Part shown: positions 50,180 to 64,000 of the stretch, piece after piece
Layout of the letters: each line of letters starts with the position of its first letter
Position numbering within the stretch: the first letter of the stretch is position 1
NCBI GenBank assembly: GCA_040954595.2
Contig: CM082581.2
Span: 992,001 to 1,056,000, forward strand
DNA from: Balanoglossus misakiensis
Taxonomy: Eukaryota > Hemichordata
Reading direction: 5' to 3'
Length of the DNA stretch: 64,000 nucleotides
The notes under the pieces: generated by a model
What the model was told of the DNA's origin: nothing
Databases searched by the model: none
Seen by the model: only the letters and a program-made list of their open reading frames with translations
Program-made: the position numbers and the translations under genes

Positions 50180-53100
50180 TTTTTTAAAAAATCGACGAAA
50201 ATTTGAGATTTTGCAGTAAAAAAATTGTAATTTTTTGATGATTTTCACCGATGATTTTTTTCAAAATTGACGAAATTTTGAGATTTTGCAGTCGAAAATT
50301 TGTAATTTTTTGATGATTTTCCCCCATGATTTTTTTCAAAAATCGACGAAATTTTGAGATTTTGCAAAGTCGAAAATTTGTCATTTTTTGATGATTTTCA
50401 CCCATGATTTTCTTCAAAAATCGACGAAATTTTGAGATTTTGCAAAGTCGAAAATTTGTCATTTTTTGATGATTTTCACCCAATGTTTTTTTTTCAAAAA
50501 TGGACGAACCCATGATTTTTTTCAAAATCGACGAAATTTTGAGATTTTGCAAAGTCGAAAATTTGTCATTGTCATGATGATTTTCAACCATGATTTTTTT
50601 CAAAAATTGACGAAATTTTGAGATTTTGCAGTCAAAAATTTGTCATTTTTTGATGATTTTCACCCATGATTTTTTTTCACAAATCGACGAAATTTTGAGA
50701 TTTTGCAGTCGTAAATTTGTCATTTTTTAATGATTTTCCTCCATGATTTTTTTTCAAAAATCGACGAAATTTTGAGATTTTGCAAAGTCTAAAATTTGTC
50801 ATTTTTTGATGATTTTCACCCATGTCTTTTTTCAAAAATCGACGAAATTTTGAGATTTTGCAAAGAGGAAAATTTGTCATTTTTTGATGATTTTCAACAA
50901 TGATTTTTTTTCAAAAATCGACGAAATTTTGAGATTTTGCAGTCAAAAATTTGTCATTTTTTGATGATTTTCAACAATTTTTTTAAAAAATCGACGAAAA
51001 TTTGAGATTTTGCAGTAAAAAATTTGTCATTTTTTGATGATTTTCACCCATGATTTTTTCAAAATTGGCAAAATTTTGAGATTTTGCAAAGTCGAAAATT
51101 TGTCATTTTTTGATGATTTTCACCCATGATTTTTTTTCACAAATCGACGAAATTTTGAGATTTTGTAGTCGTTAATTTGTCATTTTTTGATGATTTTCCC
51201 CCATGATTTTTTTCAAAAATCAACGAAATTTTGAGATTTTGCAAAGTCGAAAATTTGTCATTTTTAGATGATTTTCACCCGTCTTTTTTCAAAAAATCGA
51301 CGAAATTTTGAGATTTTGCAAAGAGGAAAATTTGTCATTTTTTGATAATTTTCAACAATGATTTATTTCAAAAATCGACGAAATTTTGAGATTTTGCAGT
51401 CGAAAATTTGTCATTTTTTGATGATTTTCCCCCATGATTTTTTTCAAAAATCGACGAAATTTTGAGATTTTGCAAAGTTGAAAATTTTTCAAAAATCGAC
51501 GAAATTTATAGATTTTGCAAAGAGGAAAATTTGTCATTTTTTGATGATTTTCACCCATGATTTTTTTCAAAATTGACGAAATTTTGAGTTTTTGCAGTCG
51601 AAAATTTGTAATTTTTTGATGATTTTCACCCGTTTTTTTTTCAAAAATCGACGAAATTTTGAGATTTTGCAGTCGAAAATTTGTCATTTTTTGATGATTT
51701 TCACCCATGATTTTTTCAAAATTGACGAAATTTTGAAATTTTGCAGTCGAAAATTTGTCATTTTTTGATCATTTTCCCCATGATTTTTTTCAAAAATCGA
51801 CGAAATTTTGAGATTTTGCAAAGTCGAAAATTTGTCATTTTTTGATGATTTTCACCCTTGATTTTCTTCAAAAATCGACGAAATTTTGAGATTTTGCAAA
51901 GTCGAAAATTTGTCATTTTTTGATGATTTTCACCCATGATTTTTTTCAAAAATCGATGAAATTTTGAGATTTTGCAGTAAAAAAATTGTCATTATTTGAT
52001 GATTTTCGACCATGATTTTTTTCAAAATTGACGAAATTTTGAGATTTTGCAGTCGAAAATTTGTCATTTTTTGATCATTTTCCCCCATGATTTTTTTCAA
52101 AAATCGACGAAATTTTCAGATTTTGCAAAGTCGAAAATTAGTCATTTTTTCATGATTTTCACCCATGATTTTTTCAAAAATCGACGAAATTTTGAGATTT
52201 TGCAAAGTCGAAAATTTGTCATTTTTTGATGATTTTCACCCATGTCTTTTTTCAAAAATCGACGAAATTTTGAGATTTTGCAAAGAGGAAAATTTGTCAT
52301 TTTTTGATGATTTTCAACAATGATATTTTTTCAAAAATCGACGAAATTTTGAGATTTTGCAGTAAAAAATTTGTCATTTTTTGATGATTTTCAACAATTT
52401 TTTTAAAAAATCGACGAAAATTTGAGATTTTGCAGTAAAAAAATTGTAATTTTTTGATGATTTTCACCGATGATTTTTTTCAAAATTGACGAAATTTTGA
52501 GATTTTGCAGTCGAAAATTTGTAATTTTTTGATGATTTTCCCCCATGATTTTTTTCAAAAATCGACGAAATTTTGAGATTTTGCAAAGTCGAAAATTTGT
52601 CATTTTTTGATGATTTTCACCCATGATTTTCTTCAAAAATCGACGAAATTTTGAGATTTTGCAAAGTCGAAAATTTGTCATTTTTTGATGATTTTCACCC
52701 AATGTTTTTTTTTCAAAAATGGACGAACCCATGATTTTTTTCAAAATCGACGAAATTTTGAGATTTTGCAAAGTCGAAAATTTGTCATTGTCATGATGAT
52801 TTTCAACCATGATTTTTTTCAAAAATTGACGAAATTTTGAGATTTTGCAGTCAAAAATTTGTCATTTTTTGATGATTTTCACCCATGATTTTTTTTCACA
52901 AATCGACGAAATTTTGAGATTTTGCAGTCGTAAATTTGTCATTTTTTAATGATTTTCCTCCATGATTTTTTTTCAAAAATCGACGAACTTTTGAGATTTT
53001 GCAAAGTCTAAAATTTGTCATTTTTTGATGATTTTCACCCATGTCTTTTTTCAAAAATCGACGAAATTTTGAGATTTTGCAAAGAGGAAAATTTGTCATT

Positions 53101-54617
53101 TTTTGATGATTTTCAACAATGATTTTTTTTCAAAAATCGACGAAATTTTGAGATTTTGCAGTCAAAAATTTGTCATTTTTTGATGATTTTCAACAATTTT
53201 TTTAAAAAATCGACGAAAATTTGAGATTTTGCAGTAAAAAATTTGTCATTTTTTGATGATTTTCACCCATGATTTTTTCAAAATTGGCAAAATTTTGAGA
53301 TTTTGCAAAGTCGAAAATTTGTCATTTTTTGATGATTTTCACCCATGATTTTTTTTCACAAATCGACGAAATTTTGAGATTTTGTAGTCGTTAATTTGTC
53401 ATTTTTTGATGATTTTCCCCCATGATTTTTTTCAAAAATCAACGAAATTTTGAGATTTTGCAAAGTCGAAAATTTGTCATTTTTAGATGATTTTCACCCG
53501 TCTTTTTTCAAAAAATCGACGAAATTTTGAGATTTTGCAAAGAGGAAAATTTGTCATTTTTTGATAATTTTCAACAATGATTTATTTCAAAAATCGACGA
53601 AATTTTGAGATTTTGCAGTCGAAAATTTGTCATTTTTTGATGATTTTCCCCCATGATTTTTTTCAAAAATCGACGAAATTTTGAGATTTTGCAAAGTTGA
53701 AAATTTTTCAAAAATCGACGAAATTTATAGATTTTGCAAAGAGGAAAATTTGTCATTTTTTGATGATTTTCACCCATGATTTTTTTCAAAATTGACGAAA
53801 TTTTGAGTTTTTGCAGTCGAAAATTTGTAATTTTTTGATGATTTTCACCCGTTTTTTTTTCAAAAATCGACGAAATTTTGAGATTTTGCAGTCGAAAATT
53901 TGTCATTTTTTGATGATTTTCACCCATGATTTTTTCAAAATTGACGAAATTTTGAAATTTTGCAGTCGAAAATTTGTCATTTTTTGATCATTTTCCCCAT
54001 GATTTTTTTCAAAAATCGACGAAATTTTGAGATTTTGCAAAGTCGAAAATTTGTCATTTTTTGATGATTTTCACCCTTGATTTTCTTCAAAAATCGACGA
54101 AATTTTGAGATTTTGCAAAGTCGAAAATTTGTCATTTTTTGATGATTTTCACCCATGATTTTTTTCAAAAATCGATGAAATTTTGAGATTTTGCAGTAAA
54201 AAAATTGTCATTATTTGATGATTTTCGACCATGATTTTTTTCAAAATTGACGAAATTTTGAGATTTTGCAGTCGAAAATTTGTCATTTTTTGATCATTTT
54301 CCCCCATGATTTTTTTCAAAAATCGACGAAATTTTCAGATTTTGCAAAGTCGAAAATTAGTCATTTTTTCATGATTTTCACCCATGATTTTTTCAAAAAT
54401 CGACGAAATTTTGAGATTTTGCAAAGTCGAAAATTTGTCATTTTTTGATGATTTTCACCCATGTCTTTTTTCAAAAATCGACGACATTTTGAGATTTTGC
54501 AAAGAGGAAAATTTGTCATTTTTTGATGATTTTCAACAATGATATTTTTTCAAAAATCGACGAAATTTTGAGATTTTGCAGTAAAAAATTTGTCATTTTT
54601 TGATGATTTTCAACAAT
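50180..54617. repeat. 2,219-bp higher-order repeat, two copies
   Basis: Private variants recur exactly 2,219 bp apart (50184/52403, 50677/52896, 51352/53571, 51758/53977, 52047/54266), so a block of about 29 units is duplicated in tandem at near identity; a rare difference is GACGAACTTTTGAG near 52982. Confidence 0.9.
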
Positions 54618-55906
54618 TTTTTTAAAAAATCGACGAAAATTTGAGATTTTGCAGTAAAAAATTTGTCATTTTTTGATGATTTTGACCCATGATTTTTTCA
54701 AAATTGGCAAAATTTTGAGATTTTGCAAAGTCGAAAATTTGTCATTTTTTGATGATTTTCACCCATGATTTTTTTCAAAAATCGATGAAATTTTGAGATT
54801 TTGCAGTAAAAAAATTGTCATTTTTTGATGATTTTCACCCATGATTTTTTTCAAAATTGACGAAATTTTGAGATTTTGCAGTCGAAAATTTGTCATTTTT
54901 TGATCTTTTTCCCCCATGATTTTTTTCAAAAATCGACGAAATTTTCAGATTTTGCAAAGTCGAAAATTTGTCATTTTTTCATGATTTTCACCCATGATTT
55001 TTTCAAAAATCGACGAAATTTTGAGATTTTGCAGTCGAAAATTTGTCATTTTTTGATGATTTTCACCCATGATTTTTTTCAAAAATCGACGAAATTTTGA
55101 GATTTTGCAAAGTCGAAAATTTGTCATTTTTTGATGATTTTCACCCATGATTTTCTTCAAAAATCGACGAAATTTTGAGATTTTGCAAAGTCGAAAATTT
55201 GTCATTTTTTGATGATTTTCACCCATGATTTTTTTCAAAAATCGACGAAATTTTGAGATTTTGCAAAGTCGAAAATTTGTCATTTTTTGATGGTTTTCAC
55301 CCATGATTTTTTTTCAAAAATCGACGAAATTTTGAGATTTTGCAAAGTCGAAAATGTGTCATTTTTTGATGATTTTCACCCGTTTTTTTTTCAAAATTTG
55401 TCATTTTTTCATGATTTTCACCCATGATTTTTTTCAAAAATCGACGAAATTTTGAGATTTTGCAAAGTCGAAAATTTGTCATTTTTTGATGATTTTCACC
55501 CATGATTTTTTTCAAAAATCGACGAAATTTTGAGATTTTGCAAAGTCGAAAATGTGTCATTTTTTGATGATTTTCACCCATGTTTTTTTTTTTAAAATCG
55601 ACGAACCTATGATTTTTTTCAAAATCGACGAAATTTTGTGATTTTGCAAAGTCGAAAATTTTGTCATTTTTTGATGATTTTCAACCATGATTTTTTTTCA
55701 AAAATTGACGAAATTTTGAGATTTTGCAAAATCGAAAATTTGTCATTTTTTGATGATTTTCCCCCAATGGTTTTTTTCAAAATCGACGAAATTTTGAGAT
55801 TTTGCAAAGTCGAAAATTTGTCATTTTTTGATGATTTTCCCCCATGATTTTTTTTCAAAAATGGACGAAATTTTGAGATTTTGCAAAGACGAAAATTTGT
55901 CATTTT

Positions 55907-58900
55907 TTGATGATTTTCACCCATGATTTTTTTTCAAAAATCGACGAAATTTTGAGATTTTGCAAAGTCGAAAATGTGTCATTTTTTGATGATTTTCACC
56001 CGTTTTTTTTCAAAATTTGTCATTTTTTGATGATTTTCACCCATGATTTTTTTTCAAAAATCGACGAAATTTTGAGATTTTGCAAAGTCGAAAATGTGTC
56101 ATTTTTTGATGATTTTCACCCATGATTTTTTTCAAAAATCGACGAAATTTTGAGATTTTGCGAAGTCGAAAATTTGTCATTTTTTGATGATTTTCACCCA
56201 TGATTTTTTTCAAAAATCGACGAAATGTTGAGATTTTGCAAAGTCGAAAATTTGTCATTTTTTGATGATTTTCACCCATGATTTTTTTCAAAAATCGACG
56301 AAATGTTGAGATTTTGCAAAGTCGAAAATTTTGTCATTTTTTGATGATTTTCAACCATGATTTTTTTCAAAAATCGACTAAATGTTGAGATTTTGCAAAG
56401 TCGAAAATGTGTCATTTTTTGATGATTTTCACCCGTTTTTTTTTCAAAATTTGTCATTTTTTCATGATTTTCAACCATGATTTTTTTTCAAAAATCGACG
56501 AAATTTTGTGATTTTACAAAGTCGAAAATTTTGTCATTTTTTGATGATTTTCAACCATGATTTTTTTTCAAAAATCGACGAAAATTTGAGATTTTGCAAA
56601 GACGAAAATTTGTCATTTTTGATGATTTTTACCCATGATTTTTTTTCAAAAATGGACGAAATTTTGAGATTTTGCAAAGACGAAAATTTGTCATTTTTTG
56701 ATGATTTTCACCCATGATTTTTTTTCAAAAATCGACGAAATTTTGAGATTTTGCAAAGACGAAAATTTGTCATTTTTTGATGATTTTCACCCATGATTTT
56801 TTTTCAAAAAACGACGAAATTTTGAGATTTTGCAAAGAGGAAAATTTGTCATTTTTTCATGATTTTCACCCATGATTTTTTTCAAAAATCGACGAAAATT
56901 TGAGATTTTGCAAAGACGAAAATTTGTCATTTTTGATGATTTTTACCCATGATTTTTTTTCAAAAATGGACGAAATTTTGAGATTTTGCAAAGACGAAAA
57001 TTTGTCATTTTTTGATGATTTTCACCAATGATTTTTGTTCAAAAAACGACGAAATTTTGAGATTTTGCAGAGGAAAATGTGTCATTTTTTGATGATTTTC
57101 ACCCGTTTTTTTTTTCAAAATTTGTCATTTTTTGATGATTTTCTCCCATGATTTTTTTCAAAAATTGACGAAATTTTGAGATTTTGCAAAGTCGAAAATT
57201 TGTCATTTTTTGATGATTTTCCCCCATGTTTTTTTTTTTAAATGGACGAAATTTTGAGATTTTGCAAAGACGAAAATTTGTTATTTTTTGATGATTTTCA
57301 CCCATGATTTTTTCAAAAATTGACGAAATTTTGAGATTTTGCAAAGTCGAAAATTTGTCATTTTTGATGATTTTCACACATGATTTTTTTCAAAAATCGA
57401 CGAAATTGTGAGATTTTGCAAAGACGAAAATTTGTCATTTTTTGATGATTTTCACCCATGATTTTTTTTCAAAAATCGACGAAATTTTGAGATTTTGCAA
57501 AGTCGAAAATGTGTCATTTTTTGATGATTTTCACCCGTTTTTTTTCAAAATTTGTCATTTTTTGATGATTTTCACCCATGATTTTTTTTCAAAAATGGAC
57601 GAAATTTTGAGGTTTTGCAAAGTCGAAAATTTGTCATTTTTTGATGATTTTCACACATGATTTTTTTCAAAAATGGACGAAATTTTGAGATTTTGCAAAG
57701 TCGAAAATTTGTCATTTTTTGATGATTTTCCCCCATGATTTTTTTTCAAAAATGGACGAAATTTTGAGATTTTGCAAAGACGAAAATTTGTCATTTTTTG
57801 ATGATTTTCACCCATGATTTTTTTTCAAAAATCGACGAAATTTTGAGATTTTGCAAAGTCGAAAATGTGTCATTTTTTGATGATTTTCACCCGTTTTTTT
57901 TCAAAATTTGTCATTTTTTGATGATTTTCACCCATGATTTTTTTTCAAAAATCGACGAAATTTTGAGATTTTGCAAAGTCGAAAATGTGTCATTTTTTGA
58001 TGATTTTCACCCATGATTTTTTTCAAAAATCGACGAAATTTTGAGATTTTGCGAAGTCGAAAATTTGTCATTTTTTGATGATTTTCTCCCATGATTTTTT
58101 TCAAAAATCGACGAAATGTTGAGATTTTGCAAAGTCGAAAATTTGTCATTTTTTGATGATTTTCACCCATGATTTTTTTTCAAAAATCGACGAAATGTTG
58201 AGATTTTGCAAAGTCGAACATTTTGTCATTTTTTGATGATTTTCAACCATGATTTTTTTCAAAAATCGAATAAATGTTGAGATTTTGCAAAGTCGAAAAT
58301 GTGTCATTTTTTGATGATTTTCACCCGTTTTTTTTTCAAAATTTGTCATTTTTTCATGATTTTCAACCATGATTTTTTTTCAAAAATCGACGAAATTTTG
58401 TGATTTTACAAAGTCGAAAATTTTGTCATTTTTTGATGATTTTCAACCATGATTTTTTTTCAAAAATCGACGAAAATTTGAGATTTTGCAGAGACGAAAA
58501 TTTGTCATTTTTTATGATTTTTACCCATGATTTTTTTTCAAAAATGGACGAAATTTTGAGATTTTGCAAAGACGAAAATTTGTCATTTTTTGATGATTTT
58601 CACCCATGATTTTTTTTCAAAAAACGACGAAATTTTGAGATTTTGCAAAGAGGAAAATTTGTCATTTTTTCATGATTTTAACCCATGATTTTTTTCAAAA
58701 ATCGACGAAATTTTGAGATTTTGCAAAGAGGAAAATTTGTCATTTTTTCATGATTTTCCCCCATGATTTTTTTCAAAAATCGACGAAAATTTGAGATTTT
58801 GCAAAGACGAAAATTTGTCATTTTTGATGATTTTACCCATGATTTTTTTTCAAAAATGGACGAAATTTTGAGATTTTGCAAAGACGAAAATTTGTCATTT

Positions 58901-59680
58901 TTTGATGATTTTCACCAATGATTTTTGTTCAAAAAACGACGAAATTTTGAGATTTTGCAGAGGAAAATGTGTCATTTTTTGATGATTTTCACCCGTTTTT
59001 TTTTTCAAAATTTGTCATTTTTTGATGATTTTCTCCCATGATTTTTTTCAAAAATTGACGAAATTTTGAGATTTTGCAAAGTCGAAAATTTGTCATTTTT
59101 TGATGATTTTCACCCATGTTTTTTTTCAAAAATCGACGAAATTTTGAGATTTTGCAAAGTCGAAAATTTGTCATTTTTTGATGATTTTCCCCCATGTTTT
59201 TTTTTTAAATGGACGAAATTTTGAGATTTTGCAAAGACGAAAATTTGTTATTTTTTGATGATTTTCACCCATGATTTTTTCAAAAATTGACGAAATTTTG
59301 AGATTTTGCAAAGTCGAAAATTTGTCATTTTTGATGATTTTCACACATGATTTTTTTCAAAAATCGACGAAATTGTGAGATTTTGCAAAGACGAAAATTT
59401 GTCATTTTTTGATGATTTTTACCCATGATTTTTTTTCAAAAATGGACGAAATTTTGAGGTTTTGCAAAGTCGAAAATTTGTCATTTTTTGATGATTTTCA
59501 CACATGATTTTTTTCAAAAATCGACGAAATTGTGAGATTTTGCAAAGACGAAAATTTGTCATTTTTTGATGATTTTTACCCATGATTTTTTTTCAAAAAT
59601 GGACGAAATTTTGAGGTTTTGCAAAGTCGAAAATTTGTTATTTTTTGATGATTTTCACCCATGTCTTTTTTTAAAAATCG
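55907..59680. repeat. ~1,890-bp higher-order repeat, two copies
   Basis: Variants spaced 1,890-1,892 bp apart (55907/57798, 56508/58400, 57099/58989), with a local extra 356-bp duplication at 57442/57798. Identity is lower than for the 2,219-bp pair. Confidence 0.8.
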
Positions 59681-59791
59681 ACGAAATTTTGAGATTTTGC
59701 AAAGAGGAAAATTTGTCATTTTTTCATGATTTTCCCCCATGATTTTTTTCAAAAATCGACGAAATTTTGAGATTTTGCAAAGTCGACGAAA

Positions 59792-61190
59792 ATGTGTCAT
59801 TTTTTGATGATTTTCAACCGTTTTTTTTCAAAATTTGTCATTTTTTTGATGATTTTCACCCATGTTTTTTTTTTAAAAAATCGACGAACCTATGATTTTT
59901 TTCAAAATCGACGAAATTTTGTGATTTTACAAAGTCGAAAATTTTGTCATTTTTTGATGATTTTCAACCATGATTTTTTTTCAAAAATCGACGAAAATTT
60001 GAGATTTTGCAAAGACGAAAATTTGTCATTTTTGATGATTTTTACCCATGATTTTTTTTCAAAAATGGACGAAATTTTGAGATTTTGCAAAGACGAAAAT
60101 TTGTCATTTTTTGATGATTTTCACCCATGATTTTTTTTCAAAAATCGACGAAATTTTGAGATTTTGCAAAGAGGAAAATTTGTCATTTTTTCATGATTTT
60201 CCCCCATGATTTTTTTCAAAAATCGACGAAATTTTGTGATTTTACAAAGTCGAAAATTTTGTCATTTTTTGATGATTTTCTCCCATGATTTTTTTCAAAA
60301 ATTGACGAAATTTTGAGATTTTGCAAAGTCGAAAATTTGTCATTTTTGATGATTTTTACCCATGATTTTTTTTCAAAAATGGACGAAATTTTGAGATTTT
60401 GCAAAGACGAAAATTTGTCATTTTTTGATGATTTTCACCAATGATTTTTTTTCAAAAAACGACGAAATTTTGAGATTTTGCAGAGGAAAATGTGTCATTT
60501 TTTGATGATTTTCAACCGTTTTTTTTCAAAATTTGTCATTTTTTTGATGATTTTCACCCATGTTTTTTTTTTAAAAAATCGACGAACCTATGATTTTTTT
60601 CAAAATCGACGAAATTTTGTGATTTTACAAAGTCGAAAATTTTGTCATTTTTTGATGATTTTCAACCATGATTTTTTTTCAAAAATCGACGAAAATTTGA
60701 GATTTTGCAAAGACGAAAATTTGTCATTTTTGATGATTTTTACCCATGATTTTTTTTCAAAAATGGACGAAATTTTGAGATTTTGCAAAGACGAAAATTT
60801 GTCATTTTTTGATGATTTTCACCCATGATTTTTTTTCAAAAATCGACGAAATTTTGAGATTTTGCAAAGAGGAAAATTTGTCATTTTTTCATGATTTTCC
60901 CCCATGATTTTTTTCAAAAATCGACGAAATTTTGTGATTTTACAAAGTCGAAAATTTTGTCATTTTTTGATGATTTTCTCCCATGATTTTTTTCAAAAAT
61001 TGACGAAATTTTGAGATTTTGCAAAGTCGAAAATTTGTCATTTTTGATGATTTTTACCCATGATTTTTTTTCAAAAATGGACGAAATTTTGAGATTTTGC
61101 AAAGACGAAAATTTGTCATTTTTTGATGATTTTCACCAATGATTTTTTTTCAAAAAACGACGAAATTTTGAGATTTTGCAGAGGAAAATG
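59792..61190. repeat. 698-bp higher-order repeat, two copies plus partial third
   Basis: The start pairs 60216/60914 and their neighbours are 698 bp apart with matching variants (GACGAACCTATGATTTTTTT, GATTTTACAAAGTCG). A third partial copy runs from about 61190 to 61600. A longer-range similarity of about 3,555 bp also links 59216-59800 with 62750-63373. Confidence 0.8.
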
Positions 61191-64000
61191 TGTCATTTTT
61201 TGATGATTTTCACCCGTTTTTTTTCAAAATTTGTTATTTTTTGATGATTTTCACCCATGTTTTTTTTTAAAAAAATCGACGAACCTATGATTTTTTTCAA
61301 AATCGACAATATTTTGTGATTTTACAAAGTCGAAAATTTTGTCATTTTTTGATGATTTTCAACCATGATTTTTTTTCAAAAATCGACGAAAATTTGAGAT
61401 TTTGCAAAGACAAAAATTTGTCATTTTTGATGATTTTTACCCATGATTTTTTTTCAAAAATGGACGAAATTTTGAGATTTTGCAAAGAGGAAAATTTGTC
61501 ATTTTTTCATGATTTTCCCCCATGATTTTTTTCAAAAATCGACGAAATTTTGTGATTTTACAAAGTCGAAAATTTTGTCATTTTTTGATGATTTTCAACC
61601 ATGATTTTTTTTCAAAAATCGACGAAAATTTGAGATTTTGCAAAGACGAAAATTTGTCATTTTTGATGATTTTTACCCATGATTTTTTTTCAAAAATGGA
61701 CGAAATTTTGAGATTTTGCAAAGACGAAAATTTGTCATTTTTTGATGATTTTCACCCATGATTTTTTTTCAAAAATCGACGAAATTTTGAGATTTTGCAA
61801 AGTCGTAAATGTGTCATTTTTTGATGATTTTCACCAGTTTTTTTTTTCAAAATTTGTCATTTTTTGATGATTTTCTCCCATGATTTTTTTCAAAAATTGA
61901 CGAAATTTTGAGATTTTGCAAAGTCGAAAATTTGTCATTTTTGATGATTTTTACCCATGATTTTTTTTCAAAAATGGACGAAATTTTGAGATTTTGCAAA
62001 GACGAAAATTTGTCATTTTTTGATGATTTTCACCAATGATTTTTTTTCAAAAAACGACGAAATTTTGAGATTTTGCAGAGGAAAATGTGTCATTTTTTGA
62101 TGATTTTCACCCGTTTTTTTTTTCAAAATTTGTCATTTTTTGATGATTTTCTCCCATGATTTTTTTCAAAAATTGACGAAATTTTGAGATTTTGCAAAGT
62201 CGAAAATTTGTCATTTTTTGATGATTTTCACCCATGATTTTTTTCAAAAATCGACGAAATTTTGAGATTTTGCAAAGTCGAAAATTTGTCATTTTTTGAT
62301 GATTTTCAACCATGATTTTTTTCAAAAATCGACGAAATTTTGAGATTTTGCAAAGAGGAAAATTTGTCATTTTTTCATGATTTTCCCCCATGATTTTTTT
62401 CAAAAATCGACGAAAATTTGAGATTTTGCAAAGACGAAAATTTGTCATTTTTGATGATTTTTACCCATGATTTTTTTTCAAAAATGGACGAAATTTTGAG
62501 ATTTTGCAAAGACGAAAATTTGTCATTTTTTGATGATTTTCACCAATGATTTTTTTTTCAAAATTTGTCATTTTTTGATGATTTTCTCCCATGATTTTTT
62601 TCAAAAATTGACGAAATTTTGAGATTTTGCAAAGTCGAAAATTTGTCATTTTTTGATGATTTTCACCCATGTTTTTTTTCAAAAATCGACGAAATTTTGA
62701 GATTTTGCAAAGTCGAAAATTTGTCATTTTTTGATGATTTTCCCCCATGTTTTTTTTTTTAAATGGACGAAATTTTGAGATTTTGCAAAGACGAAAATTT
62801 GTTATTTTTTGATGATTTTCACCCATGATTTTTTCAAAAATTGACGAAATTTTGAGATTTTGCAAAGTCGAAAATTTGTCATTTTTGATGATTTTCACAC
62901 ATGATTTTTTTTCAAAAATCGACGAAATTGTGAGATTTTGCAAAGACGAAAATTTGTCATTTTTTGATGATTTTTACCCATGATTTTTTTTCAAAAATGG
63001 ACGAAATTTTGAGGTTTTGCAAAGTCGAAAATTTGTCATTTTTTGATGATTTTCACACATGATTTTTTTCAAAAATCGACGAAATTGTGAGATTTTGCAA
63101 AGACGAAAATTTGTCATTTTTTGATGATTTTTACCCATGATTTTTTTTCAAAAATGGACGAAATTTTGAGGTTTTGCAAAGTCGAAAATTTGTTATTTTT
63201 TGATGATTTTCACCCATGTCTTTTTTTAAAAATCGACGAAATTTTGAGATTTTGCAAAGAGGAAAATTTGTCATTTTTTCATGATTTTCCCCCATGATTT
63301 TTTTCAAAAATTGACGAAATTTTGAGATTTTGCAAAGTCGAAAATTTGTCATTTTTTGATGATTTTCACCCATGATTTTTTTTCACAAATCGACGAAATT
63401 TTGAGATTTTGCAAAGAGAAAAATTTGTCATTTTTTCATGATTTTCCCCCATGATTTTTTTAAAAAATCGACGAAATTTTGTGATTTTACAAAGTCGAAA
63501 ATTTTGTCATTTTTTGATGATTTTCAACCATGATTTTTTTTCAAAAATCGACGAAAACTTGAGATTTTGCAAAGACGAAAATTTGTCATTTTTGATGATT
63601 TTTACCCATGATTTTTTTTCAAAAATGGACGAAATTTTGAGATTTTGCAAAGACGAAAATTTGTCATTTTTTGATGATTTTCACCCATGATTTTTTTTCA
63701 AAAATCGACGAAATTTTGAGATTTTGCAAAGTCGTAAATGTGTCATTTTTTGATGATTTTCACCCATGATTTTTTTTCAAAAATCGACGAAATTTTGAGA
63801 TTTTGCAGAGAGGAAAATTTGTCATTTTTTCATGATTTTCCCCCATGATTTTTATCAAAAATCGACGAAATTTTGAGATTTTGCAAAGTCGAAAATTTGT
63901 CATTTTTTGATGATTTTCACCCATGATTTTTTCAAAAATTGACGAAATGTTGAGATTTTGCAAAGTCGAAAATTTGTCATTTTTTGATAATTTTCACCCA

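Larger units (their letters stand above)
50030..64000. repeat. 78-bp T-rich satellite array, to window end
   Basis: Units of 78 bp (variants of about 70-80) repeat through the rest of the window; core phrases are TCGACGAAATTTTGAGATTT, TGCAAAGTCGAAAATTTGTC and ATTTTTTGATGATTTTCACC followed by CATGATTTTTTTCAAAAA. The period is read from CATGATTTTT at 62233 and 62311. The plus strand is rich in T and the minus in A. Since 78 = 3 x 26, several frames stay open as 26-residue repeats (for example GENHQKMTNFRLCKISKFRR on minus); I do not consider these genes. About 180 units are visible and the array continues past the window. Confidence 0.97.

Noticed and set aside
50184-63963. Many frames of 60-160 codons with repeats such as GENHQKMTNFRLCKISKFRR or MIFTHDFFSK
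   Set aside because: By-products of a 78-bp satellite (26 codons per unit) on both strands; no start context or function is expected.

Overview
The window looks like a nuclear contig from a marine invertebrate animal. The evidence is spliced exons of extracellular domains (C-type lectin, CUB, sushi/CCP, calcium-binding EGF) with phase-1 borders, APE-type LINE fragments, piggyBac remains, many TTAA-flanked MITEs and large satellite blocks. I see no bacterial operons, rRNA or CRISPR. Phylum cannot be fixed from sequence alone; a deuterostome (lancelet, hemichordate, echinoderm) or a lophotrochozoan would fit.

Layout. (1) 0-5.9 kb: AT-rich DNA with a decayed piggyBac 5' end (655-1386, minus), a LINE 3' end (2309-2641, minus), a 50-bp minisatellite that appears to have grown from an exon-like sequence (3346-4180), and several small tandem or inverted repeats, one holding a D-armless tRNA-like fold. 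(2) 5.9-14.35 kb: an 8.4-kb minisatellite of mixed 90-bp and 74/75-bp units with higher-order duplications; its edges resemble the two arms of a MITE found at 18.5 kb. (3) 14.35-34.65 kb: the only convincing host gene, on the minus strand. Sixteen exons encode CTLD - CUB - CUB - CUB - short linker - CCP x3 - cbEGF x2. It is open at both ends: the start and signal peptide, and the part after the last EGF, are not recognised here. Introns hold at least six MITE or foldback families. One CUB exon has a TGA at the conserved Trp, and one CUB exon pair does not join in phase. (4) 36.5-49.5 kb: a 5'-truncated APE-type LINE carrying a 795-bp TTAA-flanked MITE inside its reading frame; this composite is tandemly repeated four times with a 3,107-bp period. 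(5) 49.5-50.0 kb: a degenerate ~245-bp repeat. (6) 50.0-64.0 kb (window end): a 78-bp T-rich satellite with higher-order repeats of about 2,219, 1,890 and 698 bp.

Only the lectin/CUB/CCP/EGF gene has a plausible host function: a secreted or surface adhesion or recognition protein. The rest is mobile DNA and its expansion products. Many long open frames in the two satellites are by-products of repeat periods divisible by three (90 and 78 bp) and are not called as genes. The most interesting structural stories are the LINE+MITE composite amplified fourfold, the minisatellite that may have grown inside a MITE, and the minisatellite that may have grown from an exon/intron boundary.
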